Positions 18,593 to 29,367 of a DNA stretch of 64,000 bases are shown piece by piece; the first letter of the stretch is position 1, and each line of letters opens with the position of its first letter. The notes under the pieces were generated by a model, which ran no database searches, had not been told where the DNA came from, and was given only the letters and a program-made list of their open reading frames with translations. Source of the DNA: Saccharomyces mikatae IFO 1815 (lineage: Eukaryota > Ascomycota > Saccharomycetes > Saccharomycetales > Saccharomycetaceae); the NCBI RefSeq assembly GCF_947241705.1, contig NC_079256.1, positions 62,001 through 126,000 of the forward strand, given 5' to 3'. Position numbers and translations under genes: made by a program.

Positions 18593-21559
18593 ATGGCGAA
18601 AAAGAGCAAAAAGAATCAACAGAACTACTGGGACGAGGATTTCGAGGAAGATGCTACCCAGGGCGAAGAAATTGGCGCCACAGCAACTCCAGATCCTGAA
18701 AGTAGCGTTAGCGTGGATGATGTTTCCAAAGAAGCTAGTGCAAGTGCTGAAGGAGCTGAGGCCATTGAAAGTGACTTCATGTCTACTTTGAAGCAATCGA
18801 AGAAGAAGCAGGAAAAGAAGGTTATCGAAGAGAAGAAGGACGGTAAGCCTGTACTGAAATCTAAGAAGGAAAAGGAAAAGGAAAAAAAGGAGAAGGAGAA
18901 GCAAAAGAAGAAAGAACAAGCTGCCAGGAAGAAGGCCCAACAGCAAGCTCAAAAAGAAAAGAACAAGGAATTGAACAAGCAGAATGTCGAGAAAGCTGCT
19001 GCTGAAAAATCACAGAAGTCCAAGGACGACGATGACAAGCAAAGTACGAGCACAAAGAAACCGGCCAAGAAAGTACCTGCTGGTTTGGCTGCTTTGAGAC
19101 GTCAACTTGAATTGAAGAAACAGCTTGAAGAACAAGAAAGATTGGAAAGAGAGGAAGAAGAAAGGTTAGAAAAAGAAGAAGAAGAAAGATTGGCTAATGA
19201 AGAAAAAGTGAAAGAAGAAGCTAAAGCAGCCAAGAAAGAAAAAGAAAAGGCAAAGCGTGAAAAATTAAAGGCTGAAGGTAAATTATTGACAAGAAAGCAA
19301 AAGGAAGAAAAGAAACTTCTAGAGAGAAGACGTGCTGCTTTATTGTCTTCTGGTAATGTTAAGGTTGCCGGTTTGTCCAAAAAGGATGGAGAAGAAACTA
19401 AACCAAAGAAGGTTGTCTACAGCAAGAAAAAGAAGAGAACCACTCAAGAAAGTGCTTCTGAAGCTACCAAATTTGATTCCAAAAAAGAACCTGAAGTTAT
19501 TCCAGACGAACTCAAAGAAGCTGAAGATGTTTTGATTGATGATTGGGAAAATTTGGCTTTCGATGATAATGATGATGAAGAAACCACTACTACACAGGAA
19601 ACCACTGTAAACTATGAAAATGAAAATGAAGATGAGGAAGATGAAGATGCAGAAGAAGAAAAGGAAGAAGAAGAAGGAAGTCAGGTAGAGGAAGTTGTCA
19701 GAAGCACTCCAGTAGCCATTTCAACCCCATCCAGTACCTCTCCAAACAAAAAAGATTTACGTTCCCCAATTTGTTGTATTTTGGGTCATGTCGATACTGG
19801 TAAGACTAAATTGTTAGATAAGATTAGACAAACCAACGTTCAAGGTGGTGAAGCTGGTGGTATTACTCAACAGATTGGTGCCACTTATTTCCCCATCGAT
19901 GCTATCAAGGCTAAAACAAAGGTTATGGCTGAATATGAAAAACAAACTTTCGACGTCCCAGGTCTTCTGGTCATCGATACACCAGGTCACGAATCTTTCT
20001 CCAACTTACGTTCCAGAGGTTCTTCCTTGTGTAATATCGCCATTTTAGTTATCGATATAATGCATGGTTTGGAACAACAAACTATTGAATCTATCAAGCT
20101 ATTAAGGGACAGGAAAGCACCATTTATTGTTGCCTTGAACAAAATTGATAGATTATATGACTGGAAAGTAATTCCAAACAACTCCTTCAGAGACTCCTTT
20201 GCAAAACAGTCCAGAGCCGTTCAAGAGGAATTCCAATCTAGATACTCTAAGATTCAATTGGAATTAGCTGAACAAGGTTTGAATTCAGAATTATACTTCC
20301 AAAACAAAAACATGTCGAAGTATGTTTCTATTGTTCCAACATCTGCCGTCACTGGTGAAGGTGTTCCAGATTTATTGTGGTTGTTATTAGAGTTGACGCA
20401 AAAGAGAATGTCTAAGCAATTAATGTATTTATCTCATGTGGAAGCCACTATTTTGGAAGTTAAAGTCGTGGAAGGTTTTGGTACCACAATTGATGTTATC
20501 TTATCCAATGGTTATCTAAGGGAAGGTGATCGCATCGTACTGTGTGGTATGAATGGTCCAATCGTAACAAATATCAGGGCATTATTGACACCTCAACCAT
20601 TGCGTGAATTACGTTTGAAATCTGAATACGTTCATCACAAAGAAGTTAAGGCTGCTTTAGGTGTTAAGATTGCCGCTAACGATTTGGAAAAGGCCGTTTC
20701 CGGTTCTAGGTTGCTAGTTGTCGGTCCAGAAGACGACGAAGATGAATTGATGGACGATGTAATGGACGATTTGACTGGGTTGTTGGATTCCGTTGACACA
20801 ACCGGTAAAGGTGTTGTTGTTCAAGCATCCACTTTGGGTTCTTTGGAAGCTTTGTTGGATTTCTTGAAAGATATGAAAATTCCTGTGATGTCTATTGGGC
20901 TAGGTCCAGTTTACAAGCGTGACGTTATGAAGGCTTCAACAATGTTGGAAAAGGCGCCAGAGTATGCCGTAATGTTATGTTTTGATGTCAAAGTGGATAA
21001 GGAAGCTGAACAATATGCTGAACAAGAAGGAATCAAAATCTTCAATGCCGACATTATCTATCATTTATTCGATTCATTTACAGCATACCAAGAGAAACTG
21101 TTGGAAGAGCGTCGTAAAGATTTCCTGGACTACGCTATTTTCCCATGTGTCCTACAAACCTTACAAATTATTAACAAACGTGGTCCAATGATTATCGGTG
21201 TGGATGTTTTAGAGGGTACTTTGCGTGTGGGGACTCCTATTTGTGCCGTGAAAACTGACCCTGTCACAAAGGAAAGGCAAACTTTAATTTTGGGTAAAGT
21301 CATCTCTTTAGAGATAAACCATCAACCTGTCCAAGAAGTCAAGAAGGGCCAAACTGCCGCTGGTGTCGCTGTTCGTCTAGAAGATCCATCTGGTCAACAA
21401 CCTATCTGGGGCCGTCATGTTGACGAAAATGATACATTATACTCTTTGATTTCAAGAAGATCAATTGATACCTTAAAGGACAAAGCCTTCAGAGACCAAG
21501 TTGCCAGATCCGACTGGTTGCTATTGAAGAAATTGAAGGTCGTTTTTGGTATCGAATGA
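18593..21559 (+). CDS. FUN12: Fun12, translation initiation factor eIF5B
   Basis: eIF5B is the GTPase that joins the 60S subunit to the 48S complex and positions initiator tRNA. The protein has 988 residues, against about 1002 in S. cerevisiae. The N-terminal 395 or so residues are a charged tail of Lys- and Glu-rich blocks that differs in many places and in length from S. cerevisiae. The GTPase core is strongly conserved, with G1 GHVDTGKT at 398-405, G3 DTPGH at 462-466 and G4 NKID at 516-519. It is followed by domains II-IV, ending VVFGIE. The start is ATG at 18593. The tail is a good place to see species-level divergence, while the catalytic body is nearly invariant. Confidence 0.98.
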   Translation: MAKKSKKNQQNYWDEDFEEDATQGEEIGATATPDPESSVSVDDVSKEASASAEGAEAIESDFMSTLKQSKKKQEKKVIEEKKDGKPVLKSKKEKEKEKKEKEKQKKKEQAARKKAQQQAQKEKNKELNKQNVEKAAAEKSQKSKDDDDKQSTSTKKPAKKVPAGLAALRRQLELKKQLEEQERLEREEEERLEKEEEERLANEEKVKEEAKAAKKEKEKAKREKLKAEGKLLTRKQKEEKKLLERRRAALLSSGNVKVAGLSKKDGEETKPKKVVYSKKKKRTTQESASEATKFDSKKEPEVIPDELKEAEDVLIDDWENLAFDDNDDEETTTTQETTVNYENENEDEEDEDAEEEKEEEEGSQVEEVVRSTPVAISTPSSTSPNKKDLRSPICCILGHVDTGKTKLLDKIRQTNVQGGEAGGITQQIGATYFPIDAIKAKTKVMAEYEKQTFDVPGLLVIDTPGHESFSNLRSRGSSLCNIAILVIDIMHGLEQQTIESIKLLRDRKAPFIVALNKIDRLYDWKVIPNNSFRDSFAKQSRAVQEEFQSRYSKIQLELAEQGLNSELYFQNKNMSKYVSIVPTSAVTGEGVPDLLWLLLELTQKRMSKQLMYLSHVEATILEVKVVEGFGTTIDVILSNGYLREGDRIVLCGMNGPIVTNIRALLTPQPLRELRLKSEYVHHKEVKAALGVKIAANDLEKAVSGSRLLVVGPEDDEDELMDDVMDDLTGLLDSVDTTGKGVVVQASTLGSLEALLDFLKDMKIPVMSIGLGPVYKRDVMKASTMLEKAPEYAVMLCFDVKVDKEAEQYAEQEGIKIFNADIIYHLFDSFTAYQEKLLEERRKDFLDYAIFPCVLQTLQIINKRGPMIIGVDVLEGTLRVGTPICAVKTDPVTKERQTLILGKVISLEINHQPVQEVKKGQTAAGVAVRLEDPSGQQPIWGRHVDENDTLYSLISRRSIDTLKDKAFRDQVARSDWLLLKKLKVVFGIE

Positions 21560-21732
21560 GCACGGCAAACATAGCTTGCCAACCCACATCACATTCTACA
21601 AATTTTTAATGAATTAAATAGGTAATTGTATATAAAATGTGAGCCTTTGTGTATTAGTTTTCAATTCTATCTTACTTTTATTGCCATTTTCTTATCTTGC
21701 TTGCTGTCTTCAACTTCGGAAATTCTCATATT

Positions 21733-21738
21733 ACGCGT
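21733..21738. promoter_or_regulatory. MCB element upstream of MTW1
   Basis: ACGCGT, the MluI cell-cycle box bound by MBF (Mbp1/Swi6), occurs 88-93 bp upstream of the MTW1 ATG. A G1/S expression role for it is inference from this single site. Confidence 0.45.
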
Positions 21739-21825
21739 AAATGAAAAGGTAAATATTGGAGCTATGAACTCAAGATGACCTACTAACAAATATAACTGGA
21801 CCAGCCTACAAACATCGAAACAGCC

Positions 21826-22695
21826 ATGTCCGCACCAACTATGAGATCTACGTCAATATTGACAGAGCATTTGGGGTACCCACCCATTTCACTTGTCGAC
21901 GATATCATTAATGCTGTAAATGAAATCATGTACAAATGCACAGCTGCCATGGAGAAGTATCTACTATCTAAGAGCAGGATTGGTGAAAACGATTATGGGG
22001 AAGAAATTAAAAGTGGTGTTGCCAAGTTAGAATCGCTACTCGAGAACTCCGTAGATAAAAATTTTGACAAACTAGAACTATACGTCTTAAGAAACGTCCT
22101 TCGAATCCCTGAAGAGTATTTAGACGCCAATGTCTTTAGGTTGGAGAATCAGAAGGACCTAGTTATCGTAGATGATAACGAGTTAAAGAGAAGCGAGGAA
22201 GAACTCCGAGAGAAAGTGAATAATGTTGAGTTGGCGTTCAAAACGAATGAAGCGCTATTGAAAAGTGTTGCCAAAGTGAAAAAACTACTAGTGACCATAA
22301 GAGGTTTCAAGCAAAAATTAAACGAGTTACTGAAATGCAAGGATGATGAGCAATTGCGAACAATTCTAGGGTCGTTACAACCTATAGATGATACGGTAAC
22401 GTTACTGACTAATTCTTTGCGTAAATTATATGTCGACAGTGAGAGTACTAGTTCAACGGAAGAAGTTGAGGCATTATTACAGAGATTGAAGTCCAATGGT
22501 AAACTTAATCCAAAGGATTATAGAACGCGATATCTCGATTCAAGGACGAACAGTGTCCTACGAAAACTGGGGCTATTAGATGATAACAAGAGAGAAAACC
22601 ATTCTAGTGAATTGGGTGTGACGAAGCAAGAAAGAGAGATCACCAATCTAAATATCGAAGATCCCCAATTGGATTTACTTGACGAACTGCTATAA
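21826..22695 (+). CDS. MTW1: Mtw1, kinetochore MIND complex subunit (Mis12)
   Basis: Mtw1 is the Mis12 homolog. With Nnf1, Nsl1 and Dsn1 it links the centromeric proteins Mif2 and Ame1 to the Ndc80 complex. The 289 residues equal the S. cerevisiae length. The N-terminal head (SILTEHLGYPPISLVDDIINAVNEIM) is strongly conserved. A predicted coiled coil covers about 95-220. The C-terminal 50 residues diverge substantially but keep the acidic end EDPQLDLLDELL. The start is ATG at 21826, 266 bp after the FUN12 stop on the same strand. It is convergent with FUN19. Confidence 0.96.
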   Translation: MSAPTMRSTSILTEHLGYPPISLVDDIINAVNEIMYKCTAAMEKYLLSKSRIGENDYGEEIKSGVAKLESLLENSVDKNFDKLELYVLRNVLRIPEEYLDANVFRLENQKDLVIVDDNELKRSEEELREKVNNVELAFKTNEALLKSVAKVKKLLVTIRGFKQKLNELLKCKDDEQLRTILGSLQPIDDTVTLLTNSLRKLYVDSESTSSTEEVEALLQRLKSNGKLNPKDYRTRYLDSRTNSVLRKLGLLDDNKRENHSSELGVTKQEREITNLNIEDPQLDLLDELL

Positions 22696-22833
22696 TATAA
22701 AAGTAGCAAAAAGTGTTTAGTTCGATGTAAGATGTAATGTAAGTACTAATGTATGTTTTTTATGAATGTATTATCTAGAAAACGATGCTGAAAGAAAAGA
22801 AAAACAAATGTAAAATGCGTAACTCCCTAAATA

Positions 22834-24060
22834 TCATAAGTATTTAGTAAAATTTGAATCCTGTAGCCAACCAACTTTCTCGAAAGCTTGGAACAGTCTG
22901 GATGCCTTATTTACATCAATCCTGCAGGCTTTCTGAGCATCAGTTCTTCTGAATGGTAGTCCCTTCCTTAATCTATAAACTTTCTCCAAAAATAACCTTC
23001 TCTTGGAATCCAGATATAGGTCGCAAGGTAACCGTAAAGTTTGAGCCAACATTAGCTCAGCAGGATGTAGTTCGTCCCTTAATGGATCGGCGGAGAGGTC
23101 CATTGGAGACCCCTTCCACTCGATTTTTAGTGATTTATTAGAGTCTGCAGGAAGGGTAGTTAAAGACGGAGATAGGTCTGGTAGTTTCTTCCATGAGACA
23201 TTAGGTATATACTGAGGGGCTTCATGAATCGCCTCGATGGACGCAATATTAGTATGAGGGGCGGATGCCGAGGGCGAGAACTTCTTAACACGATGAGGAC
23301 TCGTAGTCATCGTTCTTCTTTGCGGTGAGTATACTTTGCGTTTACGGGGTATCCATTCGGTATCTGATTCAAACTTCTCCAAATTGTTATTGTAAAATGC
23401 TTGTTTCCTCATATCATATCTCGCTTGTCTATTCAAATTAGGAGATGCTATTGGGGAAGGTAATCTAGAGGAAGAAGGAGTCATTTCATCATTAAATTTA
23501 GAGTATTTTTGTCTAGCATTGTAGGCCAAGTTATTGTACCTGTTGATAATGTTCTTAGAATATGGTTGAACCAAATTGCTGAAAATTTTGTACTGCGACA
23601 AAAACCCATAAGTAGCGTAACGATATCTTTTCCTCGATAACCCATTCGGCCATGCAGGTTTTACGAACAGTACATCCTCTACTAGGCCTTTGGGAGTAGA
23701 TTCCACCAGTGCTGAGGAAGATATCTGGGATATGCCATTATGGTGCAATTCTGACTCTGGTTTGGGTGACAAAGGTGGAGATGGTATTATATGTTCGTCA
23801 ACCAAGGAGTCAATGCTCCCAGAGAAACATCCATTACCATTATTCTGTGAGTTCTGGTTAATTCTAACGTTGTACGAACGCCCGTATGGTGAAGCATTGC
23901 TAAAATCACTCATGTTCATACCACTTCTATCGTTATCGTTGCTATTGTTGTTGACTTTCAAATTCTGGTTCAAACGTCTGAAAATGGATTGCGAATTATC
24001 CTTTGGATTGTAGTTCATATTTAATTGGGACTTTTCAGATTCAGGAGAATATAAACCCAT
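22834..24060 (-). CDS. FUN19: Fun19, SWIRM-domain protein of unknown function
   Basis: This 408-residue protein corresponds to FUN19 (YAL034C, about 413 residues in S. cerevisiae) and is related to the SAGA-type SWIRM proteins. The C-terminal 85 or so residues (from HPAELMLAQTLRLPCDLYLDSKR to FEKVGWLQDSNF) form the SWIRM domain, a histone- or DNA-binding fold. The N-terminal 300 residues are low-complexity, rich in Asn, Ser and Pro with basic patches, and probably disordered. The function is not known, and expression has been linked to sporulation. The start is ATG at 24060 and the gene is divergent from POP5. Confidence 0.93.
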   Translation of the reverse strand: MGLYSPESEKSQLNMNYNPKDNSQSIFRRLNQNLKVNNNSNDNDRSGMNMSDFSNASPYGRSYNVRINQNSQNNGNGCFSGSIDSLVDEHIIPSPPLSPKPESELHHNGISQISSSALVESTPKGLVEDVLFVKPAWPNGLSRKRYRYATYGFLSQYKIFSNLVQPYSKNIINRYNNLAYNARQKYSKFNDEMTPSSSRLPSPIASPNLNRQARYDMRKQAFYNNNLEKFESDTEWIPRKRKVYSPQRRTMTTSPHRVKKFSPSASAPHTNIASIEAIHEAPQYIPNVSWKKLPDLSPSLTTLPADSNKSLKIEWKGSPMDLSADPLRDELHPAELMLAQTLRLPCDLYLDSKRRLFLEKVYRLRKGLPFRRTDAQKACRIDVNKASRLFQAFEKVGWLQDSNFTKYL

Positions 24061-24815
24061 GTTTTCCCCTACAATTGTTATGATGCGTTAATATTCTATT
24101 TCCCGATGCCCAGTGTACGTGCCATATCAGGGATGGGAATAGACTATGTGGCTAGTTTTATAACCGATTCTCTTGGGAAGAAGGGGCTTCTTGATAGACC
24201 CCTGCACCTTATCTAGCTGAGGTGCACGGATGCTCCAACAGTTTTAGTGAGTAGTATTCACTAATGATGTATTATGTGCACTAAGAGCCAATAATATGCT
24301 CGTTTACAAGTCCAAATATCTCGTTCTGAAGGTGTCTAGCTGTGATAGCCGTGGGTCGATCTATTGGCATCGTATTGAACCTAGTTTAACCCATGCTGAT
24401 GTCTACCTCTTTGGAGGAAGGGCTAGAAAGGCAATCTTCATATGCAGTTGTGAGTTGAGTTACTTTACTTTGCGCAATAATCACTATACCAATCATGCAA
24501 GGCCTTTTATGCCCCGGCTGGCGCCTTCATTATATATTTCCGCCACAGCATTCTGCATTTGTCTTGCCAAGTAACACTAGTAATTGCAGGTTTTCTTTTC
24601 TCCATTTAAGTTTACTTAAAAAGCCGCCTCGAACTAATCGTATAACATATAGGCCATACCAATTACTCCAGCTCTTCTATCCAGTTGCCTGATTTGCTTT
24701 ATTGCTCTTGTTGTGTTTTGTTTTGTTGTTCAGCGCTTTTGAAAAATATTTCACTTCTCACTATTTCTGATCAGTGTGATATCAGAAGTGGCACAAGCAA
24801 GGCAGTACGACAGAA
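24061..24815. other. FUN19/POP5 divergent intergenic region (755 bp)
   Basis: No gene is supported. AGCCGCC, a URS1-like core, lies at 24622-24628. A palindromic TGAAAAATATTTCA run, which is RRPE-like, lies near 24738-24751. TTCTGAT and ATCAGAA stand as a short inverted pair near 24764-24787. All are weak evidence for regulation of the two flanking genes. Confidence 0.45.
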
Positions 24816-25343
24816 ATGGTGCGCTTGAAGAGTAGATACATCCTTTTTGAAATTCTGTTTCCCCCTACAAACAGCAATGTCGAGGAAACCATGTCGAAGG
24901 TAGACCTATTGCTTTCGCATCATAGGGCATCGCCGGCGGATGTGTCCATAAAGTCGATAGTGCAAGAAATACGACGCTCGCTATCTTTGAATCTGGGTGA
25001 TTATGGTTCTGCTAAGTGTAGCTCTCTTTTACAGGTGAAATACTTCTCGAATAGGACGTCTACGGGGATAATACGATGTCATCGAGAGGATTGCGACCTT
25101 GTTATCATGACATTGATGCTGATGTCAAAAATTGGCGATGTTGGTGAACTGATCGTGAACCCCGTCAAGGTAAGTGGGACTATTAAGAAAATAGAGCAAT
25201 TTGCCATGAGAAGAAACTCTAAAATTTTGAATCTAATTAAGAGTGGTCAATCATCACGATTCGGCGATAACGATTTTGCTGTTAACGACTTGAGGAATAT
25301 AGATAATACAAACGAGAACGAGATCGAAAACGAGAACGATTAG
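24816..25343 (+). CDS. POP5: Pop5, protein subunit of RNase P and RNase MRP
   Basis: Pop5 is a shared subunit of nuclear RNase P (tRNA 5' maturation) and RNase MRP (rRNA and mRNA processing). The 175 residues compare with 173 in S. cerevisiae. The conserved ferredoxin-like core starts at MVRLKSRYILFEILFPP and includes EIRRSLSLNLGDYGSA and CHREDCDLVIMTLMLMSKIG. The C-terminal 30 residues are variable and rich in Asp, Asn and Glu. The start is ATG at 24816. The gene converges with PRP45, with 81 bp between stop codons. Confidence 0.96.
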   Translation: MVRLKSRYILFEILFPPTNSNVEETMSKVDLLLSHHRASPADVSIKSIVQEIRRSLSLNLGDYGSAKCSSLLQVKYFSNRTSTGIIRCHREDCDLVIMTLMLMSKIGDVGELIVNPVKVSGTIKKIEQFAMRRNSKILNLIKSGQSSRFGDNDFAVNDLRNIDNTNENEIENEND

Positions 25344-25424
25344 AATATATTGATATGTAGATGTATATGCAGTAATTTTTTTGATATTTATAATACAATG
25401 CAAGAGGAGGAATACTTTGCTCCC

Positions 25425-26573
25425 CTACTGCTCATTCTGAGCTCCGTAGTCTTCTGGTTTATCGTTGGATTCAGCTTTCGTGAATTGGATGGGGCCATGA
25501 GAACCATTAGCACCTTTGCTTTTGAGATTAACTGCTTGATCCAACTGTTCGTAGTTGGTCTTATATATACTTTCAATGTCCTGCTGGACAAAAAGTGGGC
25601 TATCGTAAACCTGGTCCTCATGTCTTTTAGCGGAAGCGTTTGCACCTCTTGTGAAGTATCTTGAATCATATTGTAGATCCGGTTGTTCTGAACGCTTTGC
25701 TGCGCCCAGAATTACCTTTTCAGACACGTCCCTTCCTTGGGAGTATGCCAGCTCCTTTAGTCTTGCCACTGTACTCATTTGCTTCTTAGGTTTCACTACT
25801 GCCCCCGTTTGAGAGGACACATTGTGATACCTGCTGCGCTGACTCAACTCTTTCAACTTAGATTCTTTAGCCAGTGCTTCTTGTTCCATGGCAATCCTTT
25901 TCAATTCCATTTTGGACTTGATCTCTTGCCTTGCCTTCTTGTCAGCATTTTCCAACGCCTCAGAAAGCTTCGCAAACCCATCATTAATATTACTCTCATT
26001 GTTAGAGGATTTACCTACACGTCTTTCCAAGGCCACGGTATAACCATTGGGGTTTTTCCAGTTCGATACCGCAGCAGGTATCTTCCAGTCATTTGGATCA
26101 GCTTCTTCTTTATCATTGCTGCCACCCATATGAAGAACAGGCACCACTTCATCGTTTTCCGCGGGTGCAACTACCTTTCTAGCCTTTTTCCCAACAAACC
26201 TTGGCAATAATGGGTCCATCTGCTTAGAAACAACTTCAATATGCCGGCCATTGTTCAATATCAAATCAGCGGGTGCCTGATGCGTTTCGGTGACATATCT
26301 CGACGATGCCCTATTGTTTGAATTCGACAATTTCGCATTGACTAGCCGTTGGATGTACGACTTGGTTCTTGCCGTACATTCCTGGATGTCTGCCTTGGTC
26401 GGAAGAGGTACCGATAGTTCGAAATTAGATTGTCTCTTCGGAATAAAATCATCAAGCTTAATGTTTTTGGCGATTTGATTAGTTAATATTTTCGGCTCAA
26501 CACGATCTGAGCTCAAGGTACTCGAAATCTGTCGTTGTGAGTGTTTTGGAGGTGGTAACCTACTACTTAGCAT
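25425..26573 (-). CDS. PRP45: Prp45, splicing factor of the SKIP/SNW family
   Basis: Prp45 is the yeast SNW1/SKIP protein. It is a spliceosome component in the NTC/Prp19-related set that contacts Prp22 and helps the second step. The 382 residues compare with 379 in S. cerevisiae. The SNW core includes the SKIP signature region with SNWKNPNGYTVALERR (about 168-183), followed by a Lys/Glu-rich helical stretch (about 200-250). The end here runs past the DYGA end of the S. cerevisiae protein by several residues (QNEQ). The start is ATG at 26573. Confidence 0.95.
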   Translation of the reverse strand: MLSSRLPPPKHSQRQISSTLSSDRVEPKILTNQIAKNIKLDDFIPKRQSNFELSVPLPTKADIQECTARTKSYIQRLVNAKLSNSNNRASSRYVTETHQAPADLILNNGRHIEVVSKQMDPLLPRFVGKKARKVVAPAENDEVVPVLHMGGSNDKEEADPNDWKIPAAVSNWKNPNGYTVALERRVGKSSNNESNINDGFAKLSEALENADKKARQEIKSKMELKRIAMEQEALAKESKLKELSQRSRYHNVSSQTGAVVKPKKQMSTVARLKELAYSQGRDVSEKVILGAAKRSEQPDLQYDSRYFTRGANASAKRHEDQVYDSPLFVQQDIESIYKTNYEQLDQAVNLKSKGANGSHGPIQFTKAESNDKPEDYGAQNEQ

Positions 26574-26831
26574 GTTTGATTAGAGTTGTTGACGTGTTGC
26601 TCCGTCACTTCTTTACTATGTACAATAATAACTCAGTAATATGAACTTAGCTCATGAAATTTTCCCTGGAAAAAAATCCCAATTCGTGGGAAAATACATT
26701 AATACACTAAGATTAAAAACTAAGAACAATATAAGTACTTTTGAAGCATCAAACAAAACATTGAAGAATGTGCATAAATTTATATATGGCTTTTTATAAG
26801 GGACATGACGAGAAGTTTTTTAGATGCAGAG

Positions 26832-29114
26832 TTATCTCAATTTGTTTCTGATCTTAGAAGCTATTCTATGCCCAGTCGACTCCTTGATTTCGATCCCAAA
26901 TGGCATCATAGTAGTTTCTGAGCTACTATCACCATTTTCCAATTCTAATTCATCCCGAAGACTTCTTCTAAAGGTGAAGCCTTCTTCTTGTCTTAATTTG
27001 TTGTATCTGGACTTGTGTTGTAATGGCTTAATCATTGCTGATGCAGGAATTGGGGGATAGTGCAGCACTGCTGGCTTCTTGTACCACCCGACCTTTGTGG
27101 GCTTAGGGTTTTCTGCTTCAGTCATTGGCGGTACACCAGTGAATCTCACCCTTTTAATCAATAAATCACCGCAGCTTAATTCTGGATCTAGATTTAATGT
27201 CTCTATGGCCAAAGTCTCACTGCTATTGGTTGTCAGGGTGCTTGATGATTTCATTGAGGTGTTATTTATACTAGGTATCTTGGGCGAAGGTGCCAAGGAC
27301 GAAGATGCAGATGAATTGGGTGTAGACGAAGTTTTGTTCATCAAATGGCGCACCGTATCCTGGACAATTCTTTGATTCAATGTCATCGTTGAGGGCTGCA
27401 AGGAATTTGATCTTTGAGTGTTGAGCTTCGAAGGGGGAACTATTGGCGGATGCCTTGTGGAATTCAGATAAGAGGTTTGTTGTTTGTTTGTATATGATTG
27501 CAAAGAGGAGGATCTTGGTCTTCTGCCGTTAACTATTTTTCTTTTCTCTGGGGACACCATATTTTTCTTCATTTCTACACTCTTATTGTTAAAGGTGGTC
27601 CTTATAGGCGAAAGTGAGGGCGACTTAGGTGAAGTAGAGGCTAGATGAGCTCTTGCTCTCGTTCTTATGCTCTCGAATGACGGTTGTCTTGATGGACTTG
27701 CTGAAGAGAGGGGAGAGGGACATGGAGAAGGTGAGGCTGGTAGCTTCGTTATTGATGGCCTTTTCTTTAACTTGTTTTTCGTGTTTTTACGTTCTAAATA
27801 AGCCGTCTTATCCCTTTCTAGTTTTTCACTCAATGTATCTTGTAAGTCATTGGTACCATCAAAGGTCTTGTAATTTTTTTCAATATATTTCCAGCAATCC
27901 ATCCAACTAGACAATAATGTCATAATGGATCTCAATTTGGGTATAACTTTGCAGATCTGATTATTGAACAATTCGATGACCAGACCAGACTGAAGGTGGA
28001 AAATAGGTGTTCTCGATAAATTATTATCGGTACGAGTCGTTTGAGTCCAAAACCTCAAATTCTCTTGCAATTCCAACAAAGCCGTGCTATCATCGTTCTC
28101 TGGGGATAATAAAGCGCTCAACTCACAGATAATCAGATCATATTCATACGCATTTTCGCTACACAATCTTGTTTTAATATCTAAGAAGTGTTGTTTATTC
28201 GGTAAAAAAATTTGTCTAGAGAGGCTAATAATGACACACAGCACAGAAAAGACACGTAAGTGGAAAGTGTATATCCTGTGTAAGGTCCATTCCCAATGCG
28301 GCAGATCTTTCTGTAAATTTTGCAGCGAAATAGGTCTTCTCTCCGAAAATTTCTGCAATTGGTTATAATAGGCTCTCAGAATGGGAAAGATTTTTGAAAG
28401 AACACAGGAGTTCAACTTTTCCATTACTTGCCATTGCAACTTGTAAAAGGAATTAGTGGACTTATCCTTAATTGGGTCGTTGATCAAGACCGCCAAATCC
28501 AGAATTAATGACATTTCGACTGGATTTAGCAGATCTTCAATGATCGAAGTGTCAAACGAAAGCGACCGGGATTTATACGCATCCCTTTCCAGCAGAATCT
28601 GTCTCAATTTAGCATTGTAAATCTTGATGGCATTTTGGGCAATGCAAGAAAGGCAATGCAGAATCTTCCACTGAAGCGAGTTATTGTATATACACGATTT
28701 ATAATAATCTAGGGGTACCTCCTCAGAGAACATCCACCCCTCGACATCAATAAAATTAGTTGATAATCTCTGTTGCACTTCGTTCAGCTTTACCAACTGA
28801 AACTGACAGAGTAGGTGATACCTCTTAGCTAATACGGGGCTTACATTAAAAATAGGGCCCTCACAAAGCGATAAGATGAAATTAACAAGGGGAATAATTT
28901 TGTAGGACTCATCATTTTTCTCTCTCTTTTTCTTCAAATGCGGTACCAGTATATTCAGTAGCCTGTTTAGTTCATTCAACTTATAAAGAGCATTCTTGTA
29001 TTGAATGATCTTTATATCGAACGAGTCCAACGGAATCGAACCTTTGATTGCCGGGACAGAAACACTGGCAGCAGCTTTAGCAAGCAATTTTTTTCTCTTT
29101 TGCACATCCACCAT
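26832..29114 (-). CDS. GIP4: Gip4, Glc7-interacting protein
   Basis: Gip4 (FUN21) binds protein phosphatase 1 (Glc7) and influences its localisation and chromosome segregation. I place the start at the ATG at 29114 (MVDVQKRKKLL), giving 760 residues as in S. cerevisiae. The frame is open upstream to 29183 but begins there with TTG, and the ATG at 29179 is out of frame. The N-terminal 430 residues are helical and conserved. The middle (about 455-640) is Ser-, Pro- and Lys-rich and probably disordered. A classic PP1-docking RVxF motif, KRVRF, is present at about 654-658. The region after it (GVPPMTEAENPKPTKVGWYKKP) is highly conserved. It is divergent from SNC1. Confidence 0.95.
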   Translation of the reverse strand: MVDVQKRKKLLAKAAASVSVPAIKGSIPLDSFDIKIIQYKNALYKLNELNRLLNILVPHLKKKREKNDESYKIIPLVNFILSLCEGPIFNVSPVLAKRYHLLCQFQLVKLNEVQQRLSTNFIDVEGWMFSEEVPLDYYKSCIYNNSLQWKILHCLSCIAQNAIKIYNAKLRQILLERDAYKSRSLSFDTSIIEDLLNPVEMSLILDLAVLINDPIKDKSTNSFYKLQWQVMEKLNSCVLSKIFPILRAYYNQLQKFSERRPISLQNLQKDLPHWEWTLHRIYTFHLRVFSVLCVIISLSRQIFLPNKQHFLDIKTRLCSENAYEYDLIICELSALLSPENDDSTALLELQENLRFWTQTTRTDNNLSRTPIFHLQSGLVIELFNNQICKVIPKLRSIMTLLSSWMDCWKYIEKNYKTFDGTNDLQDTLSEKLERDKTAYLERKNTKNKLKKRPSITKLPASPSPCPSPLSSASPSRQPSFESIRTRARAHLASTSPKSPSLSPIRTTFNNKSVEMKKNMVSPEKRKIVNGRRPRSSSLQSYTNKQQTSYLNSTRHPPIVPPSKLNTQRSNSLQPSTMTLNQRIVQDTVRHLMNKTSSTPNSSASSSLAPSPKIPSINNTSMKSSSTLTTNSSETLAIETLNLDPELSCGDLLIKRVRFTGVPPMTEAENPKPTKVGWYKKPAVLHYPPIPASAMIKPLQHKSRYNKLRQEEGFTFRRSLRDELELENGDSSSETTMMPFGIEIKESTGHRIASKIRNKLR

Positions 29115-29367
29115 ACTATAGTAATAAAACCAGTCTAAGTCTTCCAGACTCAGCTTCGACTCGCTTCTTTGAGAGCCATTCAATCAACAATAAACATCAA
29201 TCATCTGTCTTTACTATGCTTCTTTCCGCTAATTTAATTATATGTTGCAGGGTAACAAGAAATTTTAAGGGTCTTTCTCACAGCATCTATAAGAAAGATC
29301 GCAAAGTAATAATGAACAATTAGAGTTTTGCACTGAAGACAGAGCGAAGGCAACATATTCATCGTTC

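Noticed and set aside
25350-25664. 104-codon + strand frame at the POP5/PRP45 junction
   Set aside because: It overlaps the conserved PRP45 coding region for most of its length and lacks known homology.
29115-29183. N-terminal extension of GIP4
   Set aside because: The first codon is TTG, the nearby ATG at 29179 is out of frame, and the ATG at 29114 matches the known protein start.
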